Source: a virus. Taken from it: DNA of 64,000 nt. The translations under genes were made by a program, and so were the position numbers. Under the pieces are notes generated by a model. That model saw only the letters and a list, made by a program, of their open reading frames with translations, was not told the DNA's origin and ran no database searches. Of this stretch, positions 47,151 through 55,241 are shown piece by piece. Position 1 is the stretch's first letter. Every line of letters begins with the position of its first letter. The stretch spans positions 1-64,000 of IMG/VR virus record IMGVR_UViG_3300021403_000006, one strand, 5' to 3'.

Positions 47151-47939
47151 TTAGTTGATGATCCAAGAGACGCTGTCGAGGAAGACCTGGCCGGTGGTAT
47201 TGGTGGCTGGGAAACGCAGCCGGATGTTTCCGTCGATGCCAATATCAACCCGGTAAGTGCGGGCCGGGATCACGTCCTCCACTGCCATCACCGTGATTGG
47301 ACGTTGCGGAGTGGTATTGAGCGGGCACGACAACATGACGGAACCCTCCGTGGGATTCCCGCCTGGGAAATAGATCTCTCCGGCCAGTTGGCAGCGGCCC
47401 CAAGCGTCGACCATGTACTGCAAAGCAGAACCCGGTACCCCTTGCCAGGGACTGGTGACGTAGGCATTCAGACTGCTCCAGGTGGGCGGTGCCAGTTGAC
47501 CCATGTCGCCTTGCGCCCCAGTGGGTCCTACCGGACCTTGTGGTCCAGTAGGCCCGGTGGCTCCCTGGTCTCCTTGCACTCCTCCCAGGCCGGTATTACC
47601 TGCCAGGCCTTGCGGGCCAACCGCGACGTCAAGGGTGATCCAACCCTGGACGCTGTCGTAGAACCACACCACAGGTGGTGTTCCGACCAACCAGATCATG
47701 CCGCTGTTCTCCGGCGGGGGCACCGAGGGTAGATAGCTCTCATCGAGGACGACTTGGGCGATAACGAACCCACCGGGAGGGCCTTGCGGCCCAACCGGTC
47801 CCATGTCTCCTTGTGGACCAGTCGGTCCCTGAACTCCCCCTGGGCCTTGTGGACCGGGAGGTCCGGATGGTCCCGGCAAACCAGGGACCAGGATCTCCAC
47901 AATGTCTTCGGTAGGAGTGGTGACGATGGCGTTAGACAT
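47151..47939 (-). CDS. Collagen-like tail appendage protein
   Basis: The ATG at 47939 overlaps the upstream stop. It gives 262 aa. After a short N-terminal segment, two collagen-like blocks (about 25-62 and 110-150, for example [13 protein letters not shown]) flank a small beta domain with [18 protein letters not shown]. The C-terminal 100 residues are beta-rich. It is probably a fibre or head-surface protein. A paralogous design is seen at 45004-45840 and 60965-62104. Confidence 0.65.
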   Translation of the reverse strand: MSNAIVTTPTEDIVEILVPGLPGPSGPPGPQGPGGVQGPTGPQGDMGPVGPQGPPGGFVIAQVVLDESYLPSVPPPENSGMIWLVGTPPVVWFYDSVQGWITLDVAVGPQGLAGNTGLGGVQGDQGATGPTGPQGPVGPTGAQGDMGQLAPPTWSSLNAYVTSPWQGVPGSALQYMVDAWGRCQLAGEIYFPGGNPTEGSVMLSCPLNTTPQRPITVMAVEDVIPARTYRVDIGIDGNIRLRFPATNTTGQVFLDSVSWIIN

Positions 47940-48385
47940 CAGTCGTAAGACCCCCTGGTGGCGACGGTGAGTGCGGGATTCGCTTGGTCGATCGGCTGGG
48001 TGATATTCGGCTCGACGCTGAAGAAGCCGCGCATGATGCGGTCCTGCACTCCAGTGGCGTAGAGGGCGAAGAGGTCGTAGTTGTACGAGCGTCCGATGCC
48101 CCAATACCCCACGGCCTGGACGGCTCCGGGGTAGTTCCCCCACTGGAAGTAGGTGAGACTGTCCTCAGGGGTGATGTGGAGTTGGATCGAAGCGCCGTCT
48201 TCCAGGACGGTGCAACGGCTGGTCTGCTCGTCCAAGCGCAGGGCCAGCACGCCGTTGGCGTTGCGGATCTCCATGACCGCCTGATCGATGGCGATGAGCA
48301 GCCCGGTATAGGGGTCGCGCAGCCGAACGACCTTCTGCCAGTCAGCCCCGGCGTCGAGTTTGAAGTCGTATCTGACCAGGGGCAT
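47939..48385 (-). CDS. Hypothetical structural protein, 148 aa
   Basis: [20 protein letters not shown] begins a beta-rich domain ([35 protein letters not shown]). [20 protein letters not shown] follows near the end. Such proteins occur in phage structural regions, possibly as a tail or fibre connector. The function is unknown. Confidence 0.5.
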   Translation of the reverse strand: MPLVRYDFKLDAGADWQKVVRLRDPYTGLLIAIDQAVMEIRNANGVLALRLDEQTSRCTVLEDGASIQLHITPEDSLTYFQWGNYPGAVQAVGYWGIGRSYNYDLFALYATGVQDRIMRGFFSVEPNITQPIDQANPALTVATRGSYD

Positions 48386-48388
48386 CGC

Positions 48389-48892
48389 TCACCACACCAA
48401 GGTCTGGACAAAGAAGTCCTGCTGCTGCATGTCGTTGACGTTCTCTTCGTTCTTGACCTGCTCGCCCAGAGCCGAGACGGTCAAGTAAGTGCCGTTGACA
48501 AACCCCTGCTTCTCGTACTTGGTGACGCGGTAGACGTTGTTGTCGTAGGAGAAGCGATCCCGGAAATGCGCCGCCGTGTTGAGTGGCCCCAGGCGGAACC
48601 GGTCATTCGCCTCAGTGACCTGGAAGCACACGCTGGCCGTGGACAGGACGTAGAAGCCTTCCTCGGAATCGATGGGATCGTCCTGGCGAAAGTCCAGGAA
48701 CAGGACGGGCAGGACCACGGGCGGGTACCACACCCGGCTCGGACCCTCGTCGTAGACCGGGTTCTTGGTTGAGGCCATGGAGTCGTATTCGAACCACAGC
48801 ACGCTCTCGCCCCAGTAGCGCTGGTAGCTCCGCATGGTCTCGTTCATGCGGAGCAGACGATCTTTGGCGTACCAGCCGGGTGTGTAAGGCAT
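48389..48892 (-). CDS. Hypothetical head-tail or virion protein, 167 aa
   Basis: RLLRMNETMRSYQRYWGESV opens a mixed alpha/beta protein with FRDRFSYDNNVYRVTKYEKQ and a C-terminus with FFVQTLVW. This general pattern recalls head-closure or connector proteins, but no clear motif was found. It is in the minus-strand block between membrane genes and collagen-like genes. Confidence 0.45.
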   Translation of the reverse strand: MPYTPGWYAKDRLLRMNETMRSYQRYWGESVLWFEYDSMASTKNPVYDEGPSRVWYPPVVLPVLFLDFRQDDPIDSEEGFYVLSTASVCFQVTEANDRFRLGPLNTAAHFRDRFSYDNNVYRVTKYEKQGFVNGTYLTVSALGEQVKNEENVNDMQQQDFFVQTLVW

Positions 48893-48896
48893 CAGA

Positions 48897-49154
48897 TCAC
48901 TCCCCGTTCTTTCCGCTGTTGCGGGTGCCGATGTACGCTCCCAGCAGACCCGTCAGCCCTCCGGTCCCGGCGATAAGAACCTGGGTGGCGTTCTCTGATA
49001 GCTCGATCACGGGGCGAGAACTGAAGATGATCTGCGCCATGGTGGCGATCAGGATCAGGATCACCATCAGACCAAGCGAGGCAGCTAGGACCAGGGCGAC
49101 CTCGTCCACTGGGCGTCGACCCTTCGGTGGCGGGGGCGGGCTTGATGGTTCCAT
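48897..49154 (-). CDS. Membrane protein, 85 aa (holin candidate)
   Basis: A Pro-rich, basic N-terminus precedes two hydrophobic segments: VALVLAASLGLMVILILIAT and ATQVLIAGTGGLTGLLGAYI. The C-terminus is short and charged (GTRNSGKNGE). Two segments and the length fit a class II holin. The endolysin is 2 kb downstream in the same operon. Confidence 0.5.
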   Translation of the reverse strand: MEPSSPPPPPKGRRPVDEVALVLAASLGLMVILILIATMAQIIFSSRPVIELSENATQVLIAGTGGLTGLLGAYIGTRNSGKNGE

Positions 49155-49325
49155 TCACGAGGCCACCGCAGGCGGTGTCGGCTCGACTGGTCCCTCTGAA
49201 CTGCCAGGGTCGTGTTGTTCCAGCCAGTGGCTTAGGAACGAGATGATCTTCGGTCCGAGGGTGGTGAGGCACAGCACCGCGAAGCCGATCAACGCCGAGA
49301 TCAACGCCTGCACGGTGCCGCTCAT
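49155..49325 (-). CDS. Membrane protein, 56 aa (holin or accessory candidate)
   Basis: The ATG at 49325 overlaps the previous stop (ATGA). One hydrophobic helix (VQALISALIGFAVLCLTTLG) is followed by a short soluble tail (WLEQHDPGSSEGPVEPTPP). It could work with the next membrane protein. The function is inferred from position only. Confidence 0.5.
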   Translation of the reverse strand: MSGTVQALISALIGFAVLCLTTLGPKIISFLSHWLEQHDPGSSEGPVEPTPPAVAS

Positions 49326-49705
49326 CCGTAGACCTCTCGGACGTAGACGAACGCACACAGGAAGCTCCAGGCGATGAAGATCAGCCCGAAGCCCAACCGG
49401 TATTCCCATTGGGCAGCGATGAGGAAGAACCCGGCATAGCAGGCGTAGGCAGCCCACACCCCTGCCGACACGGCAATGGGCCAGGCATCCCGGTGCGGCT
49501 TCAGGAACCCTGACAGGCGGGCGAGGAGCGCCAAACTGGCAGCCCAGAACAACCCGTCCAGCACCCACTCCAACGCTGGGATCTGCGAGCTTCCCGGCCC
49601 GTGTCGGAAGCTGAAGGGGATACTGGCCCCAGCGTCCGCGATCAGAACGCAGACGATGAAGACCGGGTGGACCCGGACCTTGTGAAAAAGGACTGACTCG
49701 GTCAC
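49322..49705 (-). CDS. Membrane protein with four hydrophobic segments, 127 aa
   Basis: The GTG at 49705 overlaps the upstream stop (GTGA). Four hydrophobic segments are visible: VFIVCVLIADAGASIPFSF, VLDGLFWAASLALLARL, AVSAGVWAAYACYAGFFLIA and LGFGLIFIAWSFLCAFVYV. It heads a run of three membrane genes in the lysis block. It could be a holin of unusual size or a membrane modifier. Confidence 0.5.
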   Translation of the reverse strand: MTESVLFHKVRVHPVFIVCVLIADAGASIPFSFRHGPGSSQIPALEWVLDGLFWAASLALLARLSGFLKPHRDAWPIAVSAGVWAAYACYAGFFLIAAQWEYRLGFGLIFIAWSFLCAFVYVREVYG

Positions 49706-50817
49706 CACCAGCCCACCCATCCGGTGTTGATCGTCGTGAACTGCCAGTAGTACCCCTGCCCGGTCTTGGGGTCGACGTCCCTGGTGGGGTCGATGTTGGT
49801 GTTGGATTGGGTGCAGACGTAGCGCCGGTTCTCGTAGTCGATGAGGTCGTTTTTGTTGTAGGGACGTGTGGAGTCCCACAGGCCCTGGTAGGTGTACATC
49901 TGCTGGGTGACATCGATGGCTGGCATTTCCCGTTGCGGCCAGGTGATGTCGTCGTACTCCTTCGAGCGATAAAGAGGAACGAGCCTCTTCGTCGTCCTAG
50001 AAACTCGCCGGAGACGAGACATGGTGATGCGGTACAGCCCCACGCCCAATGCCGAGGACAGCATCATGTACTGCTGCTGAAGCTGGCCGATCATGGCCGT
50101 GATCTGCTGGAAGGTCTGGCTGATCGGGATGGTCACGCCGTCCGGGGTGTGAACGTCGTGCTGCTGCGCCGCCCCCACGGCCATGTCCCACAGGGCCATG
50201 ATCGTGACCAGGATCGAGATGGGGTACTCCTCGACCTCGGAGATCATCATGGGCTGCGGTGAGCCATAGCTCGTTGGCTGCCCAGCAGAGTTCAGTGGAG
50301 GTGGCCCCGGCGGCGGTGGGTACCCCACATCGATGTCGTCGGTCGGGTCCGTCCCGTAGGTGTGCTGGATGTAGGCGGTCCGGACGTAGAGGTCAAGCTC
50401 AGAGGGCAGATAATCCCGGTAGAACGTGCCCTGAGCCACCACCAGGATTCCTTGGGCCGGAGCCTGCTGGAACGTGATGATCCCGCCATGGTCGTCCAGG
50501 AAGAAATCCTGGCCGATGACCTGGCTCTGGGTGCCTCCCGGCGTGGTGTCGGTGAGGACTACCTGGAGACTGGCGCGCTCGATGTTCTCGACCGGCAGTT
50601 CGAACCGCCAGGCCACACCGCTGCACGTCTGCCGGACCAGGAAAGGACGGGGCAGGTCGCGCAGACGCAGTCGAGCCATCTGCCCGATGCGCTGTGTGGA
50701 CGAAGGGTTGACGGGCGGGTAGAGCAGCCCCTGATCGGTATCGGGGTACTGGCCCGGTTGACCAGCCGTGACGTCATAAGGATTGGGCAGCCCTGAAATC
50801 GGCCCGGTCATCGACAC
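49702..50817 (-). CDS. Virion protein with C-terminal Trp/Tyr-rich module, 371 aa
   Basis: The N-terminal part has RLRLRDLPRPFLVRQTCSGV and beta-rich segments (RASLQVVLTDTTPGG). A Pro-rich linker follows. A helical middle has ILVTIMALWDMAVGAAQQHD and FQQITAMIGQLQQQYMML. The C-terminus (YQGLWDSTRPYNKNDLIDYE, RRYVCTQSNTN, GYYWQF) resembles carbohydrate-binding modules of the CBM5/12 kind. It may attach to the capsid or neck and bind cell-wall sugars. Confidence 0.5.
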   Translation of the reverse strand: MSMTGPISGLPNPYDVTAGQPGQYPDTDQGLLYPPVNPSSTQRIGQMARLRLRDLPRPFLVRQTCSGVAWRFELPVENIERASLQVVLTDTTPGGTQSQVIGQDFFLDDHGGIITFQQAPAQGILVVAQGTFYRDYLPSELDLYVRTAYIQHTYGTDPTDDIDVGYPPPPGPPPLNSAGQPTSYGSPQPMMISEVEEYPISILVTIMALWDMAVGAAQQHDVHTPDGVTIPISQTFQQITAMIGQLQQQYMMLSSALGVGLYRITMSRLRRVSRTTKRLVPLYRSKEYDDITWPQREMPAIDVTQQMYTYQGLWDSTRPYNKNDLIDYENRRYVCTQSNTNIDPTRDVDPKTGQGYYWQFTTINTGWVGWW

Positions 50818-50941
50818 ACTGGCAAGGCTACTTACGGGTGGTCAGGGGGCCTGTGCCACCCGGAGTTACGCTTGGCTCGTCCGGCCCGCTCACGTCGGTC
50901 TTGCTGTAAATCGCTAAAAATCGCCCAGAGATCCGAGGAAA
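50818..50941. promoter_or_regulatory. Divergent gap between lysis block and tail block
   Basis: This 124-bp region lies between divergent starts and should contain promoters both ways. An A-rich segment (TAAATCGCTAAAAATCG) lies about 40 bp before the plus-strand ATG and could include a -10 element. No convincing -35 was found. SD for the plus gene is GAGGAAA. Confidence 0.35.
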
Positions 50942-51328
50942 ATGACTTCCTCTTCTTTTTCCTGTGTCAACACATCCGACCTGGACAAGCTCGCCAAGGC
51001 AGCCAGTGCCTACAAGCGAATGTCCAGCGTCAAGGTGGTCACCCAGGCCGCGACGCAGGCAGGAGAACACCTCAAGACGGCGATGCAGAAGACCATCACG
51101 GGCGAGTCAACCCTCCGGGATTACCACGACGTCGCCGATGCAATCAGCGTCGGATCAGGGTCCAGCAATGTCTATGTGGGTCTCCCTGACTCTCACCCGC
51201 TATATAGCCGTGCCCTGGACATGCATAAGGTCTATCCCGTCTCCGACGTGGTGATGGATCTCACCCAGCAGCAAGGCGACACCGAGGCGAAGTTCCTCGA
51301 CGCTCTGGCGGAGGCGATCAGCAAGTGA
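50942..51328 (+). CDS. Tail completion/neck protein, HK97 gp10-like
   Basis: The protein has 128 aa. TSDLDKLAKAASAYKRMSSV and KVVTQAATQAGEHLKTAMQK form an N-terminal helical part, and the C-terminal half mixes strands and helices. The size and order (before the tail terminator-like protein and sheath) fit the HK97 gp10-like group. No catalytic function is expected. Confidence 0.55.
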   Translation: MTSSSFSCVNTSDLDKLAKAASAYKRMSSVKVVTQAATQAGEHLKTAMQKTITGESTLRDYHDVADAISVGSGSSNVYVGLPDSHPLYSRALDMHKVYPVSDVVMDLTQQQGDTEAKFLDALAEAISK

Positions 51329-52062
51329 CTCTCGTCAACCCGCCCAACGACGTCGTCGCCAACCCACCCTTCCTGGGCCTCTACACCGAGGAGGACATGG
51401 GCCTCAAGACCCTCCTCCAGGGCGTCACCGTCACCGACCTCAACACCGCCGAGAACGCACCCCGACAGGTGCCGGTGTGGTTCCACAACCCGGAGCGGGA
51501 AGAGCGCCGCATCACCTACCCCAACATCACCATCAACTTCACCGGGGAGCGCATCGCCCACGAGCGGGAGCATCGGGGCTGGGTGCCCATCGGCTACCGC
51601 TACCTCCAGAACATTCCTTTCGACGGCGAGGTCCCACCCTCGGTCAACTACCCGATCCCCCTGGACTTCGACTACACGGTGACGTGCAGCGCTCGGATCA
51701 ACCAGCACATCTCTCAGATCTCAGGCAGCCTCACCCAGGGCCGTCTCCATCCACGCTTCGCTCAGGTGACCTGCCCAGGCGGCACCGTCCGACGCGTTGA
51801 AGTCCTCGCCGTCACCAGAGGTAACGGCATGGAAGCCGACAAGCGGATCTTCCGTCAGATCTACCAGGTCCGCATCCCCACCGAGGTCGAGGACATCGTC
51901 GCAGTGGCCAACACCCGTGTCCGCAACGTCCTCCTGACCATTGTCGACAAGACCAGCGGGCGCACCGTCTTCGGTCCCGACCTGATCTCCAAGACCGCTG
52001 ACCAGTCCTACGCATATCCCTCGATTCAAGGCCAGTACCGCTCAGAGACTCCAGGAGACTAA
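51325..52062 (+). CDS. Tail terminator-region protein, 245 aa
   Basis: The GTG at 51325 overlaps the upstream TGA. RRITYPNITINFTGERIAHE and WVPIGYRYLQNIPF, then a beta-rich C-terminal half, recur in actinobacterial phages with contractile tails just before the sheath gene. It is probably a neck or tail-end protein. The family is not named to my knowledge. Confidence 0.55.
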   Translation: MTLVNPPNDVVANPPFLGLYTEEDMGLKTLLQGVTVTDLNTAENAPRQVPVWFHNPEREERRITYPNITINFTGERIAHEREHRGWVPIGYRYLQNIPFDGEVPPSVNYPIPLDFDYTVTCSARINQHISQISGSLTQGRLHPRFAQVTCPGGTVRRVEVLAVTRGNGMEADKRIFRQIYQVRIPTEVEDIVAVANTRVRNVLLTIVDKTSGRTVFGPDLISKTADQSYAYPSIQGQYRSETPGD

Positions 52063-52064
52063 GC

Positions 52065-53654
52065 ATGGCAACTCTCACCCGTCCCGGCGTTTACATCGAC
52101 CTGTCGTCGTTCCCCACGTACGCCAGCGCCACGCCGGGGGTCGCGGCGGCGTGCTTCGTGGGGTCTGCGCCCAGGGGACCGCTCACGCCGACCTTCGTGA
52201 CCTCGTGGAAGGACTTCACCCGCCAGTACGGAGGCTTTGAGACCGCCTACCCGCCCAGCGCCCTGCACCTAGCGGTCTTCAGCTACTTCTCGGCGGGTGG
52301 TACCACCGCCATCATCATCCGGGCCTATCGCCTCGATACCTCAGGACCAGTAGCCGCGGACTTCACTTTCGATGACCAGGCCACAACCACTCCGCAGCCC
52401 ACCCTTCAGATTGCCGCGAAGAACCCTGGACAGTGGGGCAACAGCGTCTACGTCGACATCGTCCCCGGCACGATTCTTCCTCCCACCGGTAGTGCCAACA
52501 CCACACCACTGAGCTTCAGCGTGATCGTGAAGTACCAAGGCACCAACCCGGTGAACATAGTGGAGCGCTGGGAGAACGTGTCGATGGTGCCCGGCTCCAC
52601 CAACGCCGGTCAGAACAACTACGCCGTAGACGTCATCAACAATCCCTACGCCGGGTCCACCTTCATCACCGTCACCGACGTCGGCATCCTCAACGCCACT
52701 CCCACACCTGCCCCCCAAAACAACCCGGCTGCGACGACGGCGAGTCAGGCGCTGGAGGACGGTGACGACGGTAGCTCGCTGACCCTCACCGACATCACCA
52801 CCGCGGTCCAGCAACTGGACCAGTATCCCGACCAACCGTTCGTGCTGAACCTTCCCGGTATCAGCGACGCCACCACGCTCGGTCCGGTCATCGGCTACGC
52901 CCAGAACCGGGGTGACGTCTTCCTCGTGATTGACTGCCCAGCACAAATGTCTGATCCGGCGACTGTGGTGTCCACGGCTCAAGGCTTAGGAGCCACAGCG
53001 CAGGCTGCCTTCTACTACCCCCAGGTGCAGATCTCTGATCCGTACTCGCCAGTCGCTGGTCGTACCCGCTTGATCCCCCCCGGCGGGTTCGTGGTCGGTC
53101 AGTACATCTCCACCGACATGTCCAGAGGAGTGGCCAAGGCCCCAGCCGGTCTGGGGGCATCGCTACTCGGTGTCACGGGATTGGAGTTTGTCCTCACCAA
53201 CGATGAGCAAGGCGTCCTGACTCAGGGCAACGTCAACTGTCTCGTATCCATCCCCGGCTCTGGGGTGGTGATCTGGGGAGCGCGCACCCTGTCTCCCTAC
53301 CTGGTCACCCGCTACGTGTCGGTGGAGCGCACGATCATCTACCTCCAGACCGAACTCGTGGCGCTCTCCAAGTTCGCTGTCTTCGAACCCAACGACTGGG
53401 TGCTGTGGAACCAGATCGTGTCGGTCATCAATCAGTTCTTGACCGCTTTCTGGCAGAGCGGGGGGCTGCAAGGTCAGAGCGCATCCGACGCCTTCTACGT
53501 CACCTGCGATGGCACCAACAACACACCGATGACCATCCAGCAGGGCGTCGTCAACATCGAAGTGGGCGTCGCGCTCCAGTACCCCGCCGAGTTCGTCGTC
53601 ATCAGCATCGGTCAGTGGGCCGGTGGTCAGAACGTCGCGGTCACCACGTCATAA
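52065..53654 (+). CDS. Tail sheath protein
   Basis: The protein has 529 aa. The start TRPGVYIDLSSFPTYASATP followed by VAAACFVGSAPRGPLTPTFV and FTRQYGGFE is the signature of the sheath family. LDQYPDQPFVLNLPGISDA and FLVIDCPAQMSDPATVV belong to the middle domain, and the C-terminal region VWGARTLSPYLVTRYVSVER is the conserved core strand and helix. It polymerises around the tube and contracts at infection. Confidence 0.92.
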   Translation: MATLTRPGVYIDLSSFPTYASATPGVAAACFVGSAPRGPLTPTFVTSWKDFTRQYGGFETAYPPSALHLAVFSYFSAGGTTAIIIRAYRLDTSGPVAADFTFDDQATTTPQPTLQIAAKNPGQWGNSVYVDIVPGTILPPTGSANTTPLSFSVIVKYQGTNPVNIVERWENVSMVPGSTNAGQNNYAVDVINNPYAGSTFITVTDVGILNATPTPAPQNNPAATTASQALEDGDDGSSLTLTDITTAVQQLDQYPDQPFVLNLPGISDATTLGPVIGYAQNRGDVFLVIDCPAQMSDPATVVSTAQGLGATAQAAFYYPQVQISDPYSPVAGRTRLIPPGGFVVGQYISTDMSRGVAKAPAGLGASLLGVTGLEFVLTNDEQGVLTQGNVNCLVSIPGSGVVIWGARTLSPYLVTRYVSVERTIIYLQTELVALSKFAVFEPNDWVLWNQIVSVINQFLTAFWQSGGLQGQSASDAFYVTCDGTNNTPMTIQQGVVNIEVGVALQYPAEFVVISIGQWAGGQNVAVTTS

Positions 53655-53663
53655 GGAGGACAC

Positions 53664-54275
53664 ATGACCAGTCGCCCGCTGAACTCAGATCCACTGCGGA
53701 ACTTCCGCTTCAACGTCAACATCAACCACCCAAACATCCCGACCCTGCCTCGCATGGGCTTCATGGCCATGTCCGGCCTGGCCGTCAACAACGAAGTCAT
53801 CCCTTACCGCGAAGGCGGTAACAACACCACGACCCGCAAGATGCCCGGCCAATCCGACTTCGGCCCCATCACCCTCACCAGAGGGTTCATGGCCGCACCA
53901 GTAATGACAGCCGGTGCAGTCGGCACCGGCATCGGGACCAACGAGATCTACAAGTGGTTCAGCCAGATCTTCGCGGTCAACGTGGGCAAGGGCTTCGGCA
54001 GCCCCACCACCAACTTCCGCGTCGGTGTGACCATCGATGTCCTCTCTCACCCCATCACCACCACCGGGTACGCCGCCGGGGTCGACAACCCGCCTCCGAT
54101 CAAAGCTCGCTTCCTGGTCTACAACGCCTGGCCCATGGGCTACTCCTTCTCCGACCTGGAGGCTGGCGGCAACGCCGTCTTCATCGAGAACCTGACCCTG
54201 GCCCACGAGGGCTGGGCGCTTCTTACCGCCAACCAGGATCCCTCCAGCTTCCTGTCTAGCTCAGCGACGGTATGA
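53664..54275 (+). CDS. Tail tube protein (gp19-like)
   Basis: The protein has 203 aa. DPLRNFRFNVNINHPNIPTL, then MGFMAMSGLAVNNEVIPYRE, RKMPGQSDFGPITLTRGFM and a late GYSFSDLEAGGNAVFIENLT with LAHEGWALL match the T4 gp19-like tube family. The SD is AAGGAGG. It follows the sheath gene as usual. Confidence 0.9.
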   Translation: MTSRPLNSDPLRNFRFNVNINHPNIPTLPRMGFMAMSGLAVNNEVIPYREGGNNTTTRKMPGQSDFGPITLTRGFMAAPVMTAGAVGTGIGTNEIYKWFSQIFAVNVGKGFGSPTTNFRVGVTIDVLSHPITTTGYAAGVDNPPPIKARFLVYNAWPMGYSFSDLEAGGNAVFIENLTLAHEGWALLTANQDPSSFLSSSATV

Positions 54276-55093
54276 CGGTCTTCGAACCATCGCCGATCGA
54301 TCCACTAGCTGAACCCGACGCCGCCAACGAGAGGGTCAAGAGCCTTACGTCGGCTCCGATCCCTTTGATGAAGCCGCCGACCGGCAACCGCACTCTGCTA
54401 CCGGGCGGTTACCTGGATGACGAAGGCAACGTCCACCGTGACGCTCGCATCCGGGAGATCAACGGGTCCGACGAAGAAGCCATGGCTCGTGAGCTACGCA
54501 ACCCGACCATCAACATCCCAAAGGTGGTCGACCTGCTTCTCAAGCGCACAGTGGAAGCGGTTGGAACAATCGACCCGGTCCCACCAACGGTCCTCAATGA
54601 CATGCTGACCGGTGATCGGGCCGCGCTCATGCTGGCCGTACGGATCCTCACCTTCGGTCACGACTGGGAGGTGCCGGACTTTCCCTGCCGCATGTGCGGA
54701 GAGACCTTCGGCACCATCGTGGAACTGGACTCGATTCCCATCAAGAAGCTCGACAACCCCATGGTCCAAGAAGTCGACGTCGAGTTACGCAACGACCACA
54801 CCGCCACCGTTGTCCTCCTAACCGGTGGCGTCCAGCTTGAGATGGTTGGCGACGGGAACCGGACCGGCCCGGAAGAAGCCACCATCGCTATCGACCGCTG
54901 CATCCGCAAGCTCGACGGCATGCCCGTAGCCGGACCCGTCGCGCAAAAGATGAGCATGGCTGACCGGCGCAAGATCGTCGCCGCCATGAGTGGATCTCAG
55001 CCCGGCCCCCAGATGGAGGAGGTGATGGTCACATGCACCGAATGCGGAAGGGAGGCCAACTACACCGTCAGCCTGGTCGACTTATTTCGCTAA
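54272..55093 (+). CDS. Tail assembly chaperone, upstream frame
   Basis: The protein has 273 aa. It lies between tube and tape measure, the normal place of tail chaperones. Two zinc-like knuckles, FPCRMCGETF (about 130) and VTCTECGRE (about 252), resemble gp26/gp24-like baseplate chaperones. The stop TAA at 55091-55093 can be bypassed by a +1 shift at TTA-TTT-C, which would join the 51-codon extension in the next frame. Confidence 0.7.
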   Translation: MTVFEPSPIDPLAEPDAANERVKSLTSAPIPLMKPPTGNRTLLPGGYLDDEGNVHRDARIREINGSDEEAMARELRNPTINIPKVVDLLLKRTVEAVGTIDPVPPTVLNDMLTGDRAALMLAVRILTFGHDWEVPDFPCRMCGETFGTIVELDSIPIKKLDNPMVQEVDVELRNDHTATVVLLTGGVQLEMVGDGNRTGPEEATIAIDRCIRKLDGMPVAGPVAQKMSMADRRKIVAAMSGSQPGPQMEEVMVTCTECGREANYTVSLVDLFR

Positions 55094-55241
55094 CACCATC
55101 ACCCCCTTCGACCTCCTCTACCTCCAGTACCAGCGGATCTCGGAACGGTTCCCCGGTTGGGGTCTGTCCGAGATCAAAGCCATGCCCCACTTCGAACGTC
55201 GCCATTGGGTCGACGTAGTACTGAGCAACGTCGATGGCTGA
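55086..55241 (+). CDS. +1 frameshift extension of the tail chaperone
   Basis: The frame encodes FANTITPFDLLYLQYQRISE, then RFPGWGLSEIKAMPHFERRH and WVDVVLSNVDG, ending in TGA at 55239-55241. This has the look of the second tail chaperone of many phages. Upstream in this frame a TGA lies at 55023-55025, and no ATG, GTG or TTG occurs before the ITPF motif. Therefore it must be made by frameshifting. A slip of tRNA-Phe from TTT to TTC at 55085-55088 fits. The product would have about 322 aa. The TGA overlaps the tape measure ATG. Confidence 0.75.
   Translation, partial: FANTITPFDLLYLQYQRISERFPGWGLSEIKAMPHFERRHWVDVVLSNVDG

Noticed and set aside
55078-55097. Another TAACA-containing sequence resembling the inverted repeat
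   Set aside because: Only about 10 of 17 bases match; it is better explained as the end of the chaperone gene and its frameshift site.
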